Positions 1 to 10,792 of a stretch of DNA of 64,000 nt are shown one piece after another. The notes under the pieces were generated by a model that saw only the letters and a program-made list of their open reading frames with translations, was not told where the DNA came from and did not search any database. Made by a program: the position numbers and the translations under genes. The stretch spans positions 1 through 64,000 of the forward strand of contig NZ_MZGX01000031.1 of NCBI RefSeq assembly GCF_002051585.1, given 5' to 3'. This DNA comes from Ruminiclostridium hungatei (GTDB taxonomy: Bacteria; Bacillota; Clostridia; Acetivibrionales; DSM-1351). Numbering within the stretch: the first letter of the stretch is position 1; every line of letters starts with the position of its first letter.

Positions 1-643
1 ATACATATTCGAAACCACAATAAACTGTAAAATACTTTTAAAACACTTATTTAATCTTAAAATATTCATTCTTTCATCGACGACTTTTTGTAAAATACTA
101 CATAGAGCTGATGCATTTACACAAATTCCAAAAACAGTGCATTATTTAAACATTTCTTTTTTTCAAGCTATTGGTATAACTAAAATTCAATACTGCAGTA
201 CCTAAAGAGAACAACATGCTTATTGTGCCGCTAGATTTTGTTGTGAAGGGAGGGGCTTAACTTAAAGTTTTCATATAGGTTTTTTTTGGCTGCCAAAATT
301 ACCAATCATTTGAATATGCTTAATGTTAATGTTAAGTTTTTAAACTGCGAAAAAAATCTTTTGCTTTTTTATTTACGCGAATAATGTTAAATTTTGTAAT
401 CGATACAATTTTGAGCCAGTTATAATATTTTAAATATAACAAATATTGTAACTTTTATAGATTATAGATTATTTTTTACAATGATACAAAGAAAACCAAT
501 TGGCCAATAAATGTCAAGGAGGTGAAACTTATTCCGTGAAACGTTAAAGTAAAAGTTTTTGGCTTTTAATGTGAACACGGGTTTATTAAGGAATTACTGG
601 CAGATGAGGTTTTCATGTAAATAAAAAAATTGGAGGTTTACAA
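1..643 (+). promoter_or_regulatory. Long 5' leader and promoter region of the cip-cel operon
   Basis: There is no convincing gene in these 643 AT-rich bases, which precede the scaffoldin. A 15-bp palindrome TTTTGGC-T-GCCAAAA lies at 284-298. A second, TTGTA-ATCGA-TACAA, lies at 394-408 and differs from the Gram-positive CcpA/cre consensus at one position. A TATAAT hexamer (421-426) follows it, so a repressor bound there would cover the -35 region. A weaker alternative is TTGAGC (411-416) with TATAAC (435-440), 18 bp apart. Overlapping short palindromes (CCAATTGG 496-503, ATTGGCCAAT 499-508) lie further down. From the literature, the C. cellulolyticum cip-cel operon has a long leader and catabolite control. 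Assigning that control to these exact sites is inference. Confidence 0.5.
516..547 (+). other. Strong Shine-Dalgarno with a three-codon leader ORF
   Basis: AAGGAGGTGA at 516-525 is a near-perfect Shine-Dalgarno sequence but lies about 120 bases upstream of the scaffoldin start. The only start codon near it is GTG at 536, which reads GTG AAA CGT and then TAA (545-547). It may be a ribosome standby or leader-peptide site in the cip-cel leader, or a chance match. It is recorded because it is a better ribosome-binding site than the one used by the scaffoldin gene itself. Confidence 0.3.
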
Positions 644-3600
644 ATGCGTAGAAAGTCAATATCTTTATTATTGGCAATAATAATGTTAATTACATTATTA
701 GGATCTCAGCTTACAGCATTCGCGGCTGATTCAGGCGTATCAGTGCAGTTTAATAATGGAAATGCAGCACCAGCATCAAATTCCATTTATGCAAAATTTA
801 AGGTGACAAATAATACCGGGTCACCAATAAATCTTGCTGATCTCAAATTAAGATATTATTATACCATTGATGAAGAGAAACAGCAGAGCTTCTGGTGTGA
901 CCATGCAGGTATGATGAATGGGTATAATTATGTTGATGTTACAAGCAAAGTAACAGGCAAATTTGTAAAAATGACTCAGACTACAAGTACTGCAGATTAC
1001 TACCTTGAGGTTGGTTTCGGAAGTGATGCAGGAACTCTGGCAGCAGGCTCATCTATCGAAGTTCAGACAAGAGCTGCAAGAGCCGACTGGTCAAACTATA
1101 ACCAGGCAAACGACTATTCATATAAGCAGTCCGGTTCATATGTAGACTGGAACAATGTAACTGCTTATAAGGGCGGCAGCCTTGTGTTCGGTAATGAACC
1201 AGGGGGAACAACACCGGATCCCGTTCCGACTATAACTCCTACAACTTCATCTTTTGTGCAGGGAGCTGCAAATGATATTACTGTAGCCCTTACTCCAAAC
1301 GGTGCAACCTTCAAGGGAATTACCGGCTTGACACAGGGAACCAACTACACAGTATCAGGCAACACAGTAGTAATTTTAAAGAGCTATCTTAATACACTGG
1401 CTGCCGGTTCAAAAGCACTTACTTTTGATTTTGGCGTGGCTAGTAATCCAGTATTGACATTGACAATTACTCCTCCTAATCCTTCAAATCTGGGAGTAAC
1501 AGTAGGAACAGCAGCAGGTAAGCCAGGAGACGTTGTAACAGTACCTGTTACCTTCAGCAATGTTTCAAAAGCAGGTAATGTTGGAACATGTAACTTCTAC
1601 CTGGGTTATGACACAAATCTTTTAGATGTAGCATCAATAGAAGCAGGTCCGATAGTTACCAATGCGGCAACCAACTTCTCAAGCAGCTACAGCAACGGAA
1701 CAATCAGCTTCGTATTCCTTGACAATACAATAGGAAACGAGTTGATAAAGACCGATGGAGTATTTGCAAACATCAAGTTTACATTAAAGAGCACTGCTAC
1801 CAAAGTAACAACTCCTGTTACAAATAAAACCGGCGGAGCTTTCGGCGACGGTAATATGAACAAGATAGCAACTGTTACAAAGACAGACGGTAGTGTTACC
1901 ATTGATCCAGTTAACAATCCAAATCCAAGCATCACTCCTACAACTGCATCTTTTGTGCAGGGAGCTGCAAATGATATTACAGTAACCCTTACACCAAACG
2001 GAAATACCTTCAAGGGAATTACCGGCTTGACACAGGGAACCAACTACACAGTATCAGGCAACACAGTAGTAATTTTAAAGAGCTATCTCAATACCCTGGC
2101 TGCCGGATCAAAGAACCTTACTTTTGATTTTGGTGTAGCTAACAATCCTGTATTAGCAATAACTGTAACTTCAGTACCTGGTGGAAATCTGGGCGTGACA
2201 GTAGGAACAGCATCAGGCAAGCCAGGAGATGTTGTAACAGTACCTGTTACCTTCAGCAATGTTTCAAAAGCAGGTAATGTTGGAACATGTAACTTCTATC
2301 TGGGTTATGACACAAATCTTCTAGATGTAGCATCAATAGAAGCAGGTCCGATAGTTACCAATGCGGCAACCAACTTCTCAAGCAGCTACAGCAACGGAAC
2401 AATCAGCTTCGTATTCCTTGACAACACAATAGGCAACGAGTTGATAAAGACCGATGGAGTATTTGCAAACATCAAGTTTACATTAAAGAGCACTGCTACC
2501 AAAGTAACAACTCCTGTTACAAATAAAACCGGCGGAGCTTTCGGCGACGGTAATATGAACAAGATAGCAACTGTTACAAAGACAGACGGTAGTGTTACCA
2601 TTGATCCAGTTAACAATCCAAATCCAAGCATCACTCCTACAACTGCATCTTTTGTGCAGGGAGCTGCAAATGATATTACAGTAACCCTTACACCAAACGG
2701 AAATACCTTCAAGGGAATTACCGGCTTGACACAGGGAACCAACTACACAGTATCAGGCAACACAGTAGTAATTTTAAAGAGCTATCTCAATACCCTGGCT
2801 GCCGGATCAAAGAACCTTACTTTTGATTTTGGTGTAGCTAACAATCCTGTATTAGCAATAACTGTAACTTCAGTACCTGGTGGAAATCTGGGAGTAACAG
2901 TAGGAACAGCATCAGGCAAGGCAGGAGATGTTGTAACAGTACCTGTTACCTTCAGCAATGTTTCAAAAGCAGGTAATGTTGGAACATGTAACTTCTATCT
3001 GGGTTATGACACAAATCTTTTAGATGTAGCAGCAGTAGAAGCAGGTTCAATTGTAACCAACGCTGCTTCCAACTTCTCAAGCAGCTACAGCAATGGAACA
3101 ATCAGCTTCGTATTCCTTGACAACACAATAGGAAACGAGCTAATAAAGACAGATGGAGTATTTGCAAACATCAAGTTTACATTAAAGAGCACTCCTGCTA
3201 AAGTAACAACTCCTATCACAAATAAAACCGGCGGAGCTTTCGGCGACGGCAATATGAACAAGATAGCAACTGTTACCAAGACAGACGGCAGTGTTACCAT
3301 TGATGTAGGTCCTGTAAACAATCCAAGCATCACTCCTACAACTGCATCTTTTGTGCAGGGTAGTGCTTCCGATATAACAGTAACACTTACACCAAACGGA
3401 AATACCTTCAAGGGAATTACCGGTTTGACACAGGGTACTGACTATACGGTATCAGGCAATACAGTAGTAGTTAAGCAGAGCTATCTCAATACTCTGGCTG
3501 CCGGATCAAAGAGTCTTACTTTTGATTTTGGTGTAGCTAGTAATCCAGTATTGGCAATAACAGTTACTGCTAAGCCACAGGAAAACCTGGGCGTAACAGT

Positions 3601-4711
3601 AGGAACAGCATCAGGTAAGGCAGGAGATGTTGTAACAGTACCTGTTACCTTCAGCAATGTTTCAAAAGCAGGTAGTGTTGGAACATGTAACTTCTATCTG
3701 GGTTATGATGCCAATCTGCTGGAAGTAACCTCAGTAGCAGCAGGTCCTATAGTGACAAATGCAGCTTCTAACTTCTCAAGCAGCTACGGCAATGGAACAA
3801 TCAGCTTTGTATTCCTTGACAACACAATAGGAAACGAGTTGATAAAGACAGATGGAGTATTTGCAAACATCAAGTTTACATTAAAGAGCACTCCTACTAA
3901 AGTAACAACTCCTATCACAAACAAAACCGGCGGAGCCTTTGGTGATGCCAACATGAGCAAGATAACAAATGTTACCAAGACAGACGGCAGTGTCACTATT
4001 GATGTTGGCGGTGTACAAACACCTTCCATCACTCCTACAACTGCTACCTTTGACAAGTATGTACCTGCTGACGTGGCAGTAACTCTGACACCAAACGGAA
4101 ATACCTTCAAGGGAATTACCGGTTTGACACAGGGAACAGACTACACAGTATCAGGTAACTCAGTAGTAATTCTCAAGGGCTATCTGAGTTCACAGGCATT
4201 GGGAACAAAAGCTCTTACTTTTGATTTCGGTTCAACTTCAAATCCTGTTATCACTTTGACAATCAAGGATTCAAAGCCAGTGCCTACAGGCCTTGCTGTT
4301 ACTATCGGAACAGCTACAGGTAAGACTGGTGACACTGTAACAGTACCGATCACCCTGGAAAATGTTGCTAAGATGGGTAATGTAGGAACATGTAACTTCT
4401 ACATAACCTATGATCCGGCTCAGTTGCAGGCTACAGCAGTAACTGCAGGTACAATCGTTAAGAATGCACCTGTTAACTTCTCAAGCTCAATAAACAGCAC
4501 AACCGGTACTATCAGTGTAGTCTTCCTTGACAACACCATAGGCAGTGAGCTGATAACCAGCGATGGAGTTATCGGAACAATTACCTTTAAAATTACTGGA
4601 ACTACAAGCACCACCTCTCCTGTAAACTTCAAGACAGGCGGAGCTTTTGGTAACGGTTCTATGTCAAAGATTACTGATGTAACCTATGTAAACGGAAGCG
4701 TAAAGTATTAA
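644..4711 (+). CDS. cipC: Cellulosomal scaffoldin, CBM3-(X2-cohesin)x5
   Basis: Secreted non-catalytic scaffold that binds cellulose and docks dockerin-bearing enzymes. It has 1355 residues. A signal peptide ends near residue 28 (TAFAA/DS), followed by a family 3a-like cellulose-binding module at about 29-186. Five repeats follow, each an X2 module (motif SITPTTASF...LTPNG) and a type I cohesin (motif [12 protein letters not shown]...TCNFYLGYD). Cohesins start near residues 282, 515, 748, 981 and 1216. Repeats 1-3 are nearly identical, repeat 4 differs slightly and repeat 5 is the most divergent. The protein stops right after cohesin 5, with no dockerin or surface-anchor module. Start ATG 644 follows GGAGG at 632-636. 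Position and composition match cipC of C. cellulolyticum, but that protein has two X2 modules and eight cohesins, so the architecture differs. It heads the operon that supplies its enzyme partners. Confidence 0.95.
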   Translation: MRRKSISLLLAIIMLITLLGSQLTAFAADSGVSVQFNNGNAAPASNSIYAKFKVTNNTGSPINLADLKLRYYYTIDEEKQQSFWCDHAGMMNGYNYVDVTSKVTGKFVKMTQTTSTADYYLEVGFGSDAGTLAAGSSIEVQTRAARADWSNYNQANDYSYKQSGSYVDWNNVTAYKGGSLVFGNEPGGTTPDPVPTITPTTSSFVQGAANDITVALTPNGATFKGITGLTQGTNYTVSGNTVVILKSYLNTLAAGSKALTFDFGVASNPVLTLTITPPNPSNLGVTVGTAAGKPGDVVTVPVTFSNVSKAGNVGTCNFYLGYDTNLLDVASIEAGPIVTNAATNFSSSYSNGTISFVFLDNTIGNELIKTDGVFANIKFTLKSTATKVTTPVTNKTGGAFGDGNMNKIATVTKTDGSVTIDPVNNPNPSITPTTASFVQGAANDITVTLTPNGNTFKGITGLTQGTNYTVSGNTVVILKSYLNTLAAGSKNLTFDFGVANNPVLAITVTSVPGGNLGVTVGTASGKPGDVVTVPVTFSNVSKAGNVGTCNFYLGYDTNLLDVASIEAGPIVTNAATNFSSSYSNGTISFVFLDNTIGNELIKTDGVFANIKFTLKSTATKVTTPVTNKTGGAFGDGNMNKIATVTKTDGSVTIDPVNNPNPSITPTTASFVQGAANDITVTLTPNGNTFKGITGLTQGTNYTVSGNTVVILKSYLNTLAAGSKNLTFDFGVANNPVLAITVTSVPGGNLGVTVGTASGKAGDVVTVPVTFSNVSKAGNVGTCNFYLGYDTNLLDVAAVEAGSIVTNAASNFSSSYSNGTISFVFLDNTIGNELIKTDGVFANIKFTLKSTPAKVTTPITNKTGGAFGDGNMNKIATVTKTDGSVTIDVGPVNNPSITPTTASFVQGSASDITVTLTPNGNTFKGITGLTQGTDYTVSGNTVVVKQSYLNTLAAGSKSLTFDFGVASNPVLAITVTAKPQENLGVTVGTASGKAGDVVTVPVTFSNVSKAGSVGTCNFYLGYDANLLEVTSVAAGPIVTNAASNFSSSYGNGTISFVFLDNTIGNELIKTDGVFANIKFTLKSTPTKVTTPITNKTGGAFGDANMSKITNVTKTDGSVTIDVGGVQTPSITPTTATFDKYVPADVAVTLTPNGNTFKGITGLTQGTDYTVSGNSVVILKGYLSSQALGTKALTFDFGSTSNPVITLTIKDSKPVPTGLAVTIGTATGKTGDTVTVPITLENVAKMGNVGTCNFYITYDPAQLQATAVTAGTIVKNAPVNFSSSINSTTGTISVVFLDNTIGSELITSDGVIGTITFKITGTTSTTSPVNFKTGGAFGNGSMSKITDVTYVNGSVKY
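1228..4708 (+). repeat. Five tandem ~699-bp X2-cohesin coding repeats
   Basis: The cohesin starts are at 1487, 2186, 2885, 3584 and 4289. The first three intervals are exactly 699 bp and the last is 705 bp. Long blocks, for example 1900-2190 against 2599-2889, look identical at the nucleotide level, including silent positions. That points to recent duplication or gene conversion rather than selection on protein alone. Such repeats are prone to collapse in short-read assembly, so the true copy number could be higher. Confidence 0.9.
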
Positions 4712-4840
4712 TTTATCAGAGACAGGAAGGAGCGGTCATACCAATATAAACTTTATAGTTGAATTAGCATGGCTGCTTCTTACTTAATAAGGTGGTTTAC
4801 TCCACACATTAATATCTATTCAAAAAAGGAAGGTAAAAGT

Positions 4841-7000
4841 ATGAGAAAAGGAATTAAAAAACTTGGTTCTGTCGCTATAGCAACCGCTATGACAGTATCA
4901 TTGCTGGCTACAAGCGTATATGCTGCGGCACCGGCTGTAAATCCAGAATATAAGAGCCGTTTTGATACTATGTATCAAAAAATTAAGGATCCTTCAAATG
5001 GTTATTTCAGCACTGAAGGAATCCCTTACCACTCAATTGAAACTCTGCTGGTTGAAGCACCTGACTACGGACATGTTACTACCAGTGAAGCATTCAGCTA
5101 TTATATGTGGCTGGAAGCAATGAAGGGTAGATTTTCAGGTGATTTTACAGGATTCGGAAAGTCCTGGGATATAGCTGAAAAGTATATAATTCCGTCATCA
5201 CAGGATCAGCCCAATACAAGCATGAGCAAATACGATCCTAACAAGCCTGCAACATATGCTCCCGAATATGAGACTCCTAACCAGTATCCGGCGAAACTGG
5301 ACACCGGAGCTCCTGTAGGAAAAGACCCAATTAGCAGAGAATTGGTTTCAGCATATGGTACTAACATGATATATGGTATGCATTGGATTCTTGATGTTGA
5401 TAACTGGTATGGCTACGGCCAGAGAGCCGACGGAAAATCCAGACCGTCATATATAAACACCTTCCAAAGAGGTGAACAGGAGTCAACCTGGGAAACCATA
5501 CCTCAGCCATGCTGGGATGGAATGAACTTCGGCGGTAAAAACGGTTATCTTGACCTCTTTACCGGAGACAGTTCATATTCAAAACAGTTCAAATATACCG
5601 ATGCACCTGATGCCGATGCCCGTGCGGTACAGGCAACCTACTGGGCAGACGAGTGGGCAAAGCAGCAGGGTAAGGATGTAACCACATATGTTGGTAAAGC
5701 AACAAAAATGGGTGACTATCTGAGATATTCAATGTTTGACAAATATTTCAGAAAGATTGGTTCACCACAAACAGCCGGCACAGGTTATGACGCAGCTCAT
5801 TACCTGCTCTCATGGTACTACGCATGGGGCGGCGGAATTGGTTCTGACTGGGCTTGGGTAATCGGCAGCAGCCATAACCACTTCGGATATCAGAATCCTA
5901 TGGCAGCATGGGTACTGTCAACAGATGCAGCCTTCAAGCCTAAGTCACCTAATGGTGCAAGCGATTGGGGCAAGAGCTTGTCAAGACAGATTGAATTCTA
6001 TCAGTGGCTGCAGTCAGCAGAAGGTGCTATAGCCGGTGGTGCAAGTAACTCAAAGAATGGTCGTTATGAAGCTTGGCCTTCATCAACTGCAACCTTCTAT
6101 GGCATGGGTTATACAGAAAACCCAGTATATGCAGACCCAGGCAGCAACACCTGGTTTGGTATGCAGGTATGGTCAATGCAGCGTATGGCTGAATACTATT
6201 ACCAGACAAAAGATGCAAAAGTTAAGAGCCTTCTGGACAAGTGGGCAAAATGGGCAAATTCAACAATACAGTTCAATGCTGACGGAACCTTCCAGATTCC
6301 TAGCACAATTGGCTGGAGCGGACAACCTGATACCTGGAACGGAACCTACACAGGAAATCCGAACCTGCATGTAACAGTTGTAAATTCCGGCACTGACCTT
6401 GGTGTTGCTTCCTCACTGGCAAATACTCTTGCCTACTATGCAGCAGCATCCGGTGATGTTACTTCAAAGACCAATGCCAAGAAGCTTCTTGACGGTATGT
6501 GGAAAAATTACCAGGACAGCAAGGGTATATCAATACCTGAAACTCGTAACGACTACCACCGTTTCCTGGATCAGGAAGTGTATGTACCTTCAGGCTGGAC
6601 AGGAACAATGCCTAATGGTGACAAGATCCAATCAGGCATCAAGTTCATAGATATCCGTTCCAAGTACAAGCAGGATCCTGATTGGGCCAGAGTTGAAGCT
6701 GACCTGAAGGCAGGAAAGAGTCCTACAATGGTTTACCACCGTTTCTGGGCACAGAGCGAATTTGCAATAGCAAATGGTGTTTACGCTATATTGTTCCCTA
6801 CAGATGATGTAATCGAAGTGCTTCTGGGAGACGTAAACGGTGACAAGTCTGTTGACGCTCTTGACCTTGCAGTATTGAAGAAGTACCTCTTGGACAGCAC
6901 AACTACAATTAATGCAAAGAATGCGGACATGACTGAAGATGGAGTTGTTGACGCACTTGACCTTGCAAAATTGAAGATCAAGCTGTTATCAGGAGTCTAA
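4841..7000 (+). CDS. cel48F: Processive cellulase, GH48 with C-terminal dockerin
   Basis: Family 48 processive cellulase, normally the most abundant enzyme of clostridial cellulosomes. It has 719 residues from ATG 4841, which follows AAGGAAGG. The frame is open from an earlier ATG at 4769, but that lacks a ribosome-binding site and would put 24 residues before a normal signal peptide (MRKGIKKLG...SVYAAA). The GH48 domain fills about residues 35-650, with the conserved stretch [13 protein letters not shown] holding the Glu expected to be the proton donor. A type I dockerin with two EF-hand-like repeats ([13 protein letters not shown] and [13 protein letters not shown]) ends the protein. It is second in the operon, as in C. 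cellulolyticum, and is followed by a strong stem-loop expected to protect its mRNA 3' end. Confidence 0.95.
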   Translation: MRKGIKKLGSVAIATAMTVSLLATSVYAAAPAVNPEYKSRFDTMYQKIKDPSNGYFSTEGIPYHSIETLLVEAPDYGHVTTSEAFSYYMWLEAMKGRFSGDFTGFGKSWDIAEKYIIPSSQDQPNTSMSKYDPNKPATYAPEYETPNQYPAKLDTGAPVGKDPISRELVSAYGTNMIYGMHWILDVDNWYGYGQRADGKSRPSYINTFQRGEQESTWETIPQPCWDGMNFGGKNGYLDLFTGDSSYSKQFKYTDAPDADARAVQATYWADEWAKQQGKDVTTYVGKATKMGDYLRYSMFDKYFRKIGSPQTAGTGYDAAHYLLSWYYAWGGGIGSDWAWVIGSSHNHFGYQNPMAAWVLSTDAAFKPKSPNGASDWGKSLSRQIEFYQWLQSAEGAIAGGASNSKNGRYEAWPSSTATFYGMGYTENPVYADPGSNTWFGMQVWSMQRMAEYYYQTKDAKVKSLLDKWAKWANSTIQFNADGTFQIPSTIGWSGQPDTWNGTYTGNPNLHVTVVNSGTDLGVASSLANTLAYYAAASGDVTSKTNAKKLLDGMWKNYQDSKGISIPETRNDYHRFLDQEVYVPSGWTGTMPNGDKIQSGIKFIDIRSKYKQDPDWARVEADLKAGKSPTMVYHRFWAQSEFAIANGVYAILFPTDDVIEVLLGDVNGDKSVDALDLAVLKKYLLDSTTTINAKNADMTEDGVVDALDLAKLKIKLLSGV

Positions 7001-7030
7001 GAAGTAAATATTAAATGAAATAACTGATTT

Positions 7031-7098
7031 GTAACCTTTCAAGTCCGGACATGTATATGCTGAAGTTTATTCCTGTACTGTCCGGGCTTATGGGTTAC
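7031..7098 (+). promoter_or_regulatory. Intergenic stem-loop between cel48F and cel8C
   Basis: Outer arms GTAACC (7031-7036) and GGTTAC (7093-7098) enclose an 11-bp stem, AAGTCCGGACA (7041-7051) with TGTCCGGGCTT (7079-7089), which has one G-U pair. No T-run follows, so it is not a classical terminator. In C. cellulolyticum the cip-cel transcript is processed between genes, and stable stem-loops set the relative mRNA amounts of the scaffoldin and enzymes. This hairpin is in the place expected for that role. Confidence 0.75.
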
Positions 7099-7133
7099 AG
7101 AGAAAATAATTGTTAAAGGTTTAAGGTGTAAGA

Positions 7134-8513
7134 ATGATTAAAAAACTTAATTTCAAAAGACTCAAGGCACTTGTCATATCTTCACTCCTTTCACTGAGTA
7201 TTGTAGCAGCGGCTATACCCGTTGGCGCAGCCACTGATAACATGCCTTTCCCCTATGACGCCAAGTACCCGTATGGTACCTTCAGCTCGCTGGCAGACAA
7301 CCAGGCGTCGGCAGTACAGATGCTCAGGACGGAATGGGAACAGTGGAAAAGTGAATTTATTACTTCAAATGGTGCAAAGGGTTATAAAAGAGTACAAAGA
7401 GATGCTTCATCAAATTATGATACGGTATCCGAAGGTCTTGGATATGGAATGATACTTGCCGTTTATTTCGGTGAACAGCAACTGTTTGACGATCTCTACA
7501 GATATGTAAAGGTATTTTTAAATTCAAACGGATTAATGTCCTGGCATATTGATGCAAACGGAAATATTGTGGGTACCGATGGTGTGGGTGCCGCAACCGA
7601 TGCGGATGAAGATATTGCTGTAGCTCTTGTTTTCGCACATAAAAAATGGGGCTCAACAGGGTCAATTGCCTATGAAACAGAAGCCAAGAATTACATTGGC
7701 AGGATTTACAACAAAATGGTTGAACCCGGAACCTATGTATTAAAACCGGGAGATACCTTTGGAGGTACCAACTGTACCAATCCTTCCTATTTTTCACCTG
7801 CATGGTACAGAATTTTTGCCGACTTTACCGGAAATTCTGCCTGGATAAATGTTGCCGACAAATGCTATGAGATTGTTGACAAAGCCAAGAACAGCAATAC
7901 CGGACTTGTTCCTGACTGGTGTACAGCAAACGGAACTCAGTCAGGCACCAGGGGCTTCGATTTTAAATATGATGCCATAAGGTATCAGTGGAGAACTGCA
8001 ATTGACTATAGCTGGTATGGAACTCCAAAGGCAAAAGCAAATTGTGATCTTATATCCAATTTCTTTAAGAACATTGGTGCGGCCAATATTAAAGATGGAT
8101 ATTCAATTTCCGGAAACCCCATAAGTTCCTATCACAATGCAACATTCGTAAGTTGTTGCGCTGCTGCTGCCATGACAGGCTCAGATTCAACCTATGCAAA
8201 GAGTATTTATAATGAGAACAACAAAGTAAAAGACAGTGGAAACTACTCATACTTTGGAAACTCCTTAAGGATGATGGTACTTCTGTATGTAAACGGCAAC
8301 TTCCCAAACCTTTATAAAAGTGCTCCTCAAGCTGATTTAAAGGGTGATGTGAACAATGACAAGTCTGTTGATGCCTTGGATTTTGCCGAATTGAAGAAGG
8401 CCATTCTTACTCAGTCATATTCAAATATAAATACTGCAAATGCTGATATGAATAGTGATGGTAATATAGATGCCATTGATTTTGCACTACTAAAATTAAA
8501 ACTTCTTAATTAA
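7134..8513 (+). CDS. cel8C: Endoglucanase, GH8 with C-terminal dockerin
   Basis: Secreted endo-1,4-beta-glucanase of family 8, 459 residues. A signal peptide (to about residue 32, VGAAT) is followed by the GH8 barrel at about 38-395. Two motifs are diagnostic: SEGLGYGM near residue 100, which carries the expected acid Glu, and ATDADEDIA near residue 158, the family signature. A type I dockerin ([26 protein letters not shown]) forms the C-terminus. ATG 7134 follows AAGGTG at 7123-7128. It is third in the operon, as in C. cellulolyticum. Confidence 0.95.
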   Translation: MIKKLNFKRLKALVISSLLSLSIVAAAIPVGAATDNMPFPYDAKYPYGTFSSLADNQASAVQMLRTEWEQWKSEFITSNGAKGYKRVQRDASSNYDTVSEGLGYGMILAVYFGEQQLFDDLYRYVKVFLNSNGLMSWHIDANGNIVGTDGVGAATDADEDIAVALVFAHKKWGSTGSIAYETEAKNYIGRIYNKMVEPGTYVLKPGDTFGGTNCTNPSYFSPAWYRIFADFTGNSAWINVADKCYEIVDKAKNSNTGLVPDWCTANGTQSGTRGFDFKYDAIRYQWRTAIDYSWYGTPKAKANCDLISNFFKNIGAANIKDGYSISGNPISSYHNATFVSCCAAAAMTGSDSTYAKSIYNENNKVKDSGNYSYFGNSLRMMVLLYVNGNFPNLYKSAPQADLKGDVNNDKSVDALDFAELKKAILTQSYSNINTANADMNSDGNIDAIDFALLKLKLLN

Positions 8514-8544
8514 TGGTGGTTAAACTTTTTTAGGAGTGATAAAA

Positions 8545-10677
8545 ATGATTAATATTAAAAGAAAATTGAAGAAATTTGCCGGATTTGCACTTGCAGTATC
8601 CGTAATGACTTCATTGCTTCCTCAAAGTGTTACTATGGGAGCTGCTTCTACATTTAATTATGGAGAAGCTCTGCAAAAATCCATTATGTTTTATGAATTC
8701 CAACGCTCCGGTGCTCTTCCGGCGGACAAGCGGGACAACTGGAGAGGCGATTCAGGTTTGAAGGATGGCTCGGATGTAGGCTTGGATCTCACCGGCGGCT
8801 GGTATGACGCAGGCGATCACGTTAAATTCAACCTTCCTATGTCTTACACTGCTGCCATGCTTGCATGGTCGGTATATGAAGACAAGGCTGCCTACGATCA
8901 GAGCGGTCAGACAAAATACATCATGGATGCTATAAAATGGGCCAATGATTATTTTATAAAGTGTCACCCGTCGTCAGACGTATATTATTACCAGGTTGGT
9001 GACGGTGGACTGGATCACTCATGGTGGGGGCCTGCAGAAGTAATGCAGATGTCCCGGCCTTCATACAAAGTAACTGCTGCAAGCCCCGGCTCCGCAGTGT
9101 GCGCGGGAACGGCTGCTTCACTTGCTGCCGCTGCTGCAGTATTTAAAGCAAGTGATCCGGCATATGCTGAAAAGTGTTTGAAGCATGCCAAGGAATTGTT
9201 CGCAATGGCCGACGCGGCAAAGAGCGATGCAGGCTATAAGGCGGCTTCCGGCTTCTATACCTCGGGCGGCTTCTATGATGAACTCTCCTGGGCGGCAGTC
9301 TGGATTTATCTGGCTTCCAATGACAGCACCTACCTTGACAAGGCTGAGTCCTTTGTACCTAATTGGGGAAAGGAACAGCAAACAGACATTATCTCCTATA
9401 AATGGGGACAGTGCTGGGATGATGTTCATTACGGCGCGGAGCTGCTCCTTGCCAGAATCACCAATAAGGCAATTTACAAGGAAAGCATTGAGAGGAACCT
9501 GGATTATTGGACCACAGGCGTAAATGGAGAAAAAATAAAATATACTCCTAAGGGCCTTGCATGGCTTTTCCAGTGGGGTTCATTGAGACATGCCACCACA
9601 CAGGCTTTCCTGGCAGGTGTTTATGCTGAATGGCAAGGCTGTACTCCATCAAAGGTTTCCACTTATAAGGACTTTATGAAGAGTCAGGTGGACTACGCTC
9701 TGGGAAGTACAGGAAGAAGCTTTGTTGTGGGCTTCGGACAGAATCCTCCTCAACACCCGCATCACAGAACTGCTCACGGTTCCTGGACAGATCAGATGAA
9801 TTCTCCTACATATCACAGGCATACCCTGTACGGAGCGCTGGCCGGAGGCCCTGACAGCAGTGACGGCTATACTGATGAAATCAGCAATTATGTAAATAAC
9901 GAGGTTGCATGTGATTACAATGCCGGCTTTACAGGTGCATTGGCAAAAATGTACAAGCAATATGGCGGAAATCCCATTGCAAACTTTAAGGCAATCGAAA
10001 CCAAGACCAACGATGAAGTTATCATCAAGGCGTCCTTGAATTCAACAGGACCCAACTACACTGAAATAAAGGCCCTTGTTTATAACCAGACAGGTTGGCC
10101 TGCAAGAGTGACAGACAAGTTAACCTTCAAATATTTTATGGATCTTTCTGAAATTGTTGCAGCCAATGTAGACCCGTTAAGCCTTGTAACTACTTCCAAT
10201 TATGCCGAAGGCAAAATAAAAGTATCCAAGGTGCTGCCGTGGGATACAGCTAAGAACATTTACTATGTAAATGTTGACCTGACCGGTGAAAATATTTATC
10301 CGGGCGGTCAATCAGCCTGCAGAAGGGAAGTGCAGTTCAGAATAGCCGCACCGCAGGGAACCAGCTACTGGGATCCCAAAAATGATTTTTCATATAAGGG
10401 ATTACCTACCGGCAGTACGGTTGATACCGTCACAAATATTCCAATATATGACAACGGTGTGAAGGTATTTGGAAATGAACCTACCAAAGGTGAGGATGAT
10501 TTCATTTTAGGTGATGCCAACAGGGACAAGAATGTTGATGCCTTGGATTATGCAGCAATAAAATCGTATCTGTTGAACGGTACTCCAAGTATCGACCTGA
10601 AGGCAGCCGATATGAACCAGGATGGAACAGTTGATGCTCTGGATATAGCATTAGTCAAGATATACCTGCTTAGGTAA
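8545..10677 (+). CDS. cel9G: Endoglucanase, GH9-CBM3c-dockerin
   Basis: Secreted family 9 cellulase of the GH9-CBM3c type, 710 residues. The signal peptide ends near residue 33. The catalytic module covers about 35-472, with the catalytic-base motif [15 protein letters not shown], the [13 protein letters not shown] motif and the acid Glu in [17 protein letters not shown] fused CBM3c at about 475-640, which in this family feeds the chain to the active site rather than anchoring to crystalline cellulose, precedes a type I dockerin from about 652. ATG 8545 was chosen: an in-frame GTG at 8536 overlaps the ribosome-binding site AGGAGTGAT. Operon position matches cel9G. Confidence 0.93.
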   Translation: MINIKRKLKKFAGFALAVSVMTSLLPQSVTMGAASTFNYGEALQKSIMFYEFQRSGALPADKRDNWRGDSGLKDGSDVGLDLTGGWYDAGDHVKFNLPMSYTAAMLAWSVYEDKAAYDQSGQTKYIMDAIKWANDYFIKCHPSSDVYYYQVGDGGLDHSWWGPAEVMQMSRPSYKVTAASPGSAVCAGTAASLAAAAAVFKASDPAYAEKCLKHAKELFAMADAAKSDAGYKAASGFYTSGGFYDELSWAAVWIYLASNDSTYLDKAESFVPNWGKEQQTDIISYKWGQCWDDVHYGAELLLARITNKAIYKESIERNLDYWTTGVNGEKIKYTPKGLAWLFQWGSLRHATTQAFLAGVYAEWQGCTPSKVSTYKDFMKSQVDYALGSTGRSFVVGFGQNPPQHPHHRTAHGSWTDQMNSPTYHRHTLYGALAGGPDSSDGYTDEISNYVNNEVACDYNAGFTGALAKMYKQYGGNPIANFKAIETKTNDEVIIKASLNSTGPNYTEIKALVYNQTGWPARVTDKLTFKYFMDLSEIVAANVDPLSLVTTSNYAEGKIKVSKVLPWDTAKNIYYVNVDLTGENIYPGGQSACRREVQFRIAAPQGTSYWDPKNDFSYKGLPTGSTVDTVTNIPIYDNGVKVFGNEPTKGEDDFILGDANRDKNVDALDYAAIKSYLLNGTPSIDLKAADMNQDGTVDALDIALVKIYLLR

Positions 10678-10718
10678 ATGGTATTGCTTTTAAAACCGGC
10701 AGTAAATGAATTAATTTT

Positions 10719-10757
10719 AAAGCCCGGGGCTTGACCAGGCTGGCGGCCCCACGCTTT
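10719..10757 (+). promoter_or_regulatory. Intergenic stem-loop between cel9G and cel9E
   Basis: Two stacked arm pairs are present: AAAGC (10719-10723) with GCTTT (10753-10757), and GGGGC (10726-10730) with GCCCC (10746-10750). An eight-T run begins only at 10771, 14 bases past the stem and directly before the cel9E ribosome-binding site. A processing or stabilising hairpin is therefore more likely than a terminator. Confidence 0.6.
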
Positions 10758-10792
10758 AGATAAATTAAAATTTTTTTTAGGAGGTCTAGACA

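Noticed and set aside
1687-4632. Four to five long antisense reading frames inside the scaffoldin gene, repeated at the 699-bp period
   Set aside because: They are mirror images of the cohesin repeats in a frame kept open by codon bias, have no ribosome-binding sites and recur only because the sense repeats do.
1228-4708. Tandem direct repeats considered as a CRISPR or satellite array
   Set aside because: The period is 699 bp with no spacers, and the repeats encode X2-cohesin modules in frame.
4747-4759. TATAAACTTTATA palindrome between cipC and cel48F as a hairpin
   Set aside because: The arms leave only one base for a loop, so an RNA hairpin cannot form; it is likely chance in AT-rich sequence.
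4769-4840. Earlier ATG for cel48F
   Set aside because: It lacks a ribosome-binding site and adds 24 residues before a normal signal peptide; ATG 4841 has AAGGAAGG in place.
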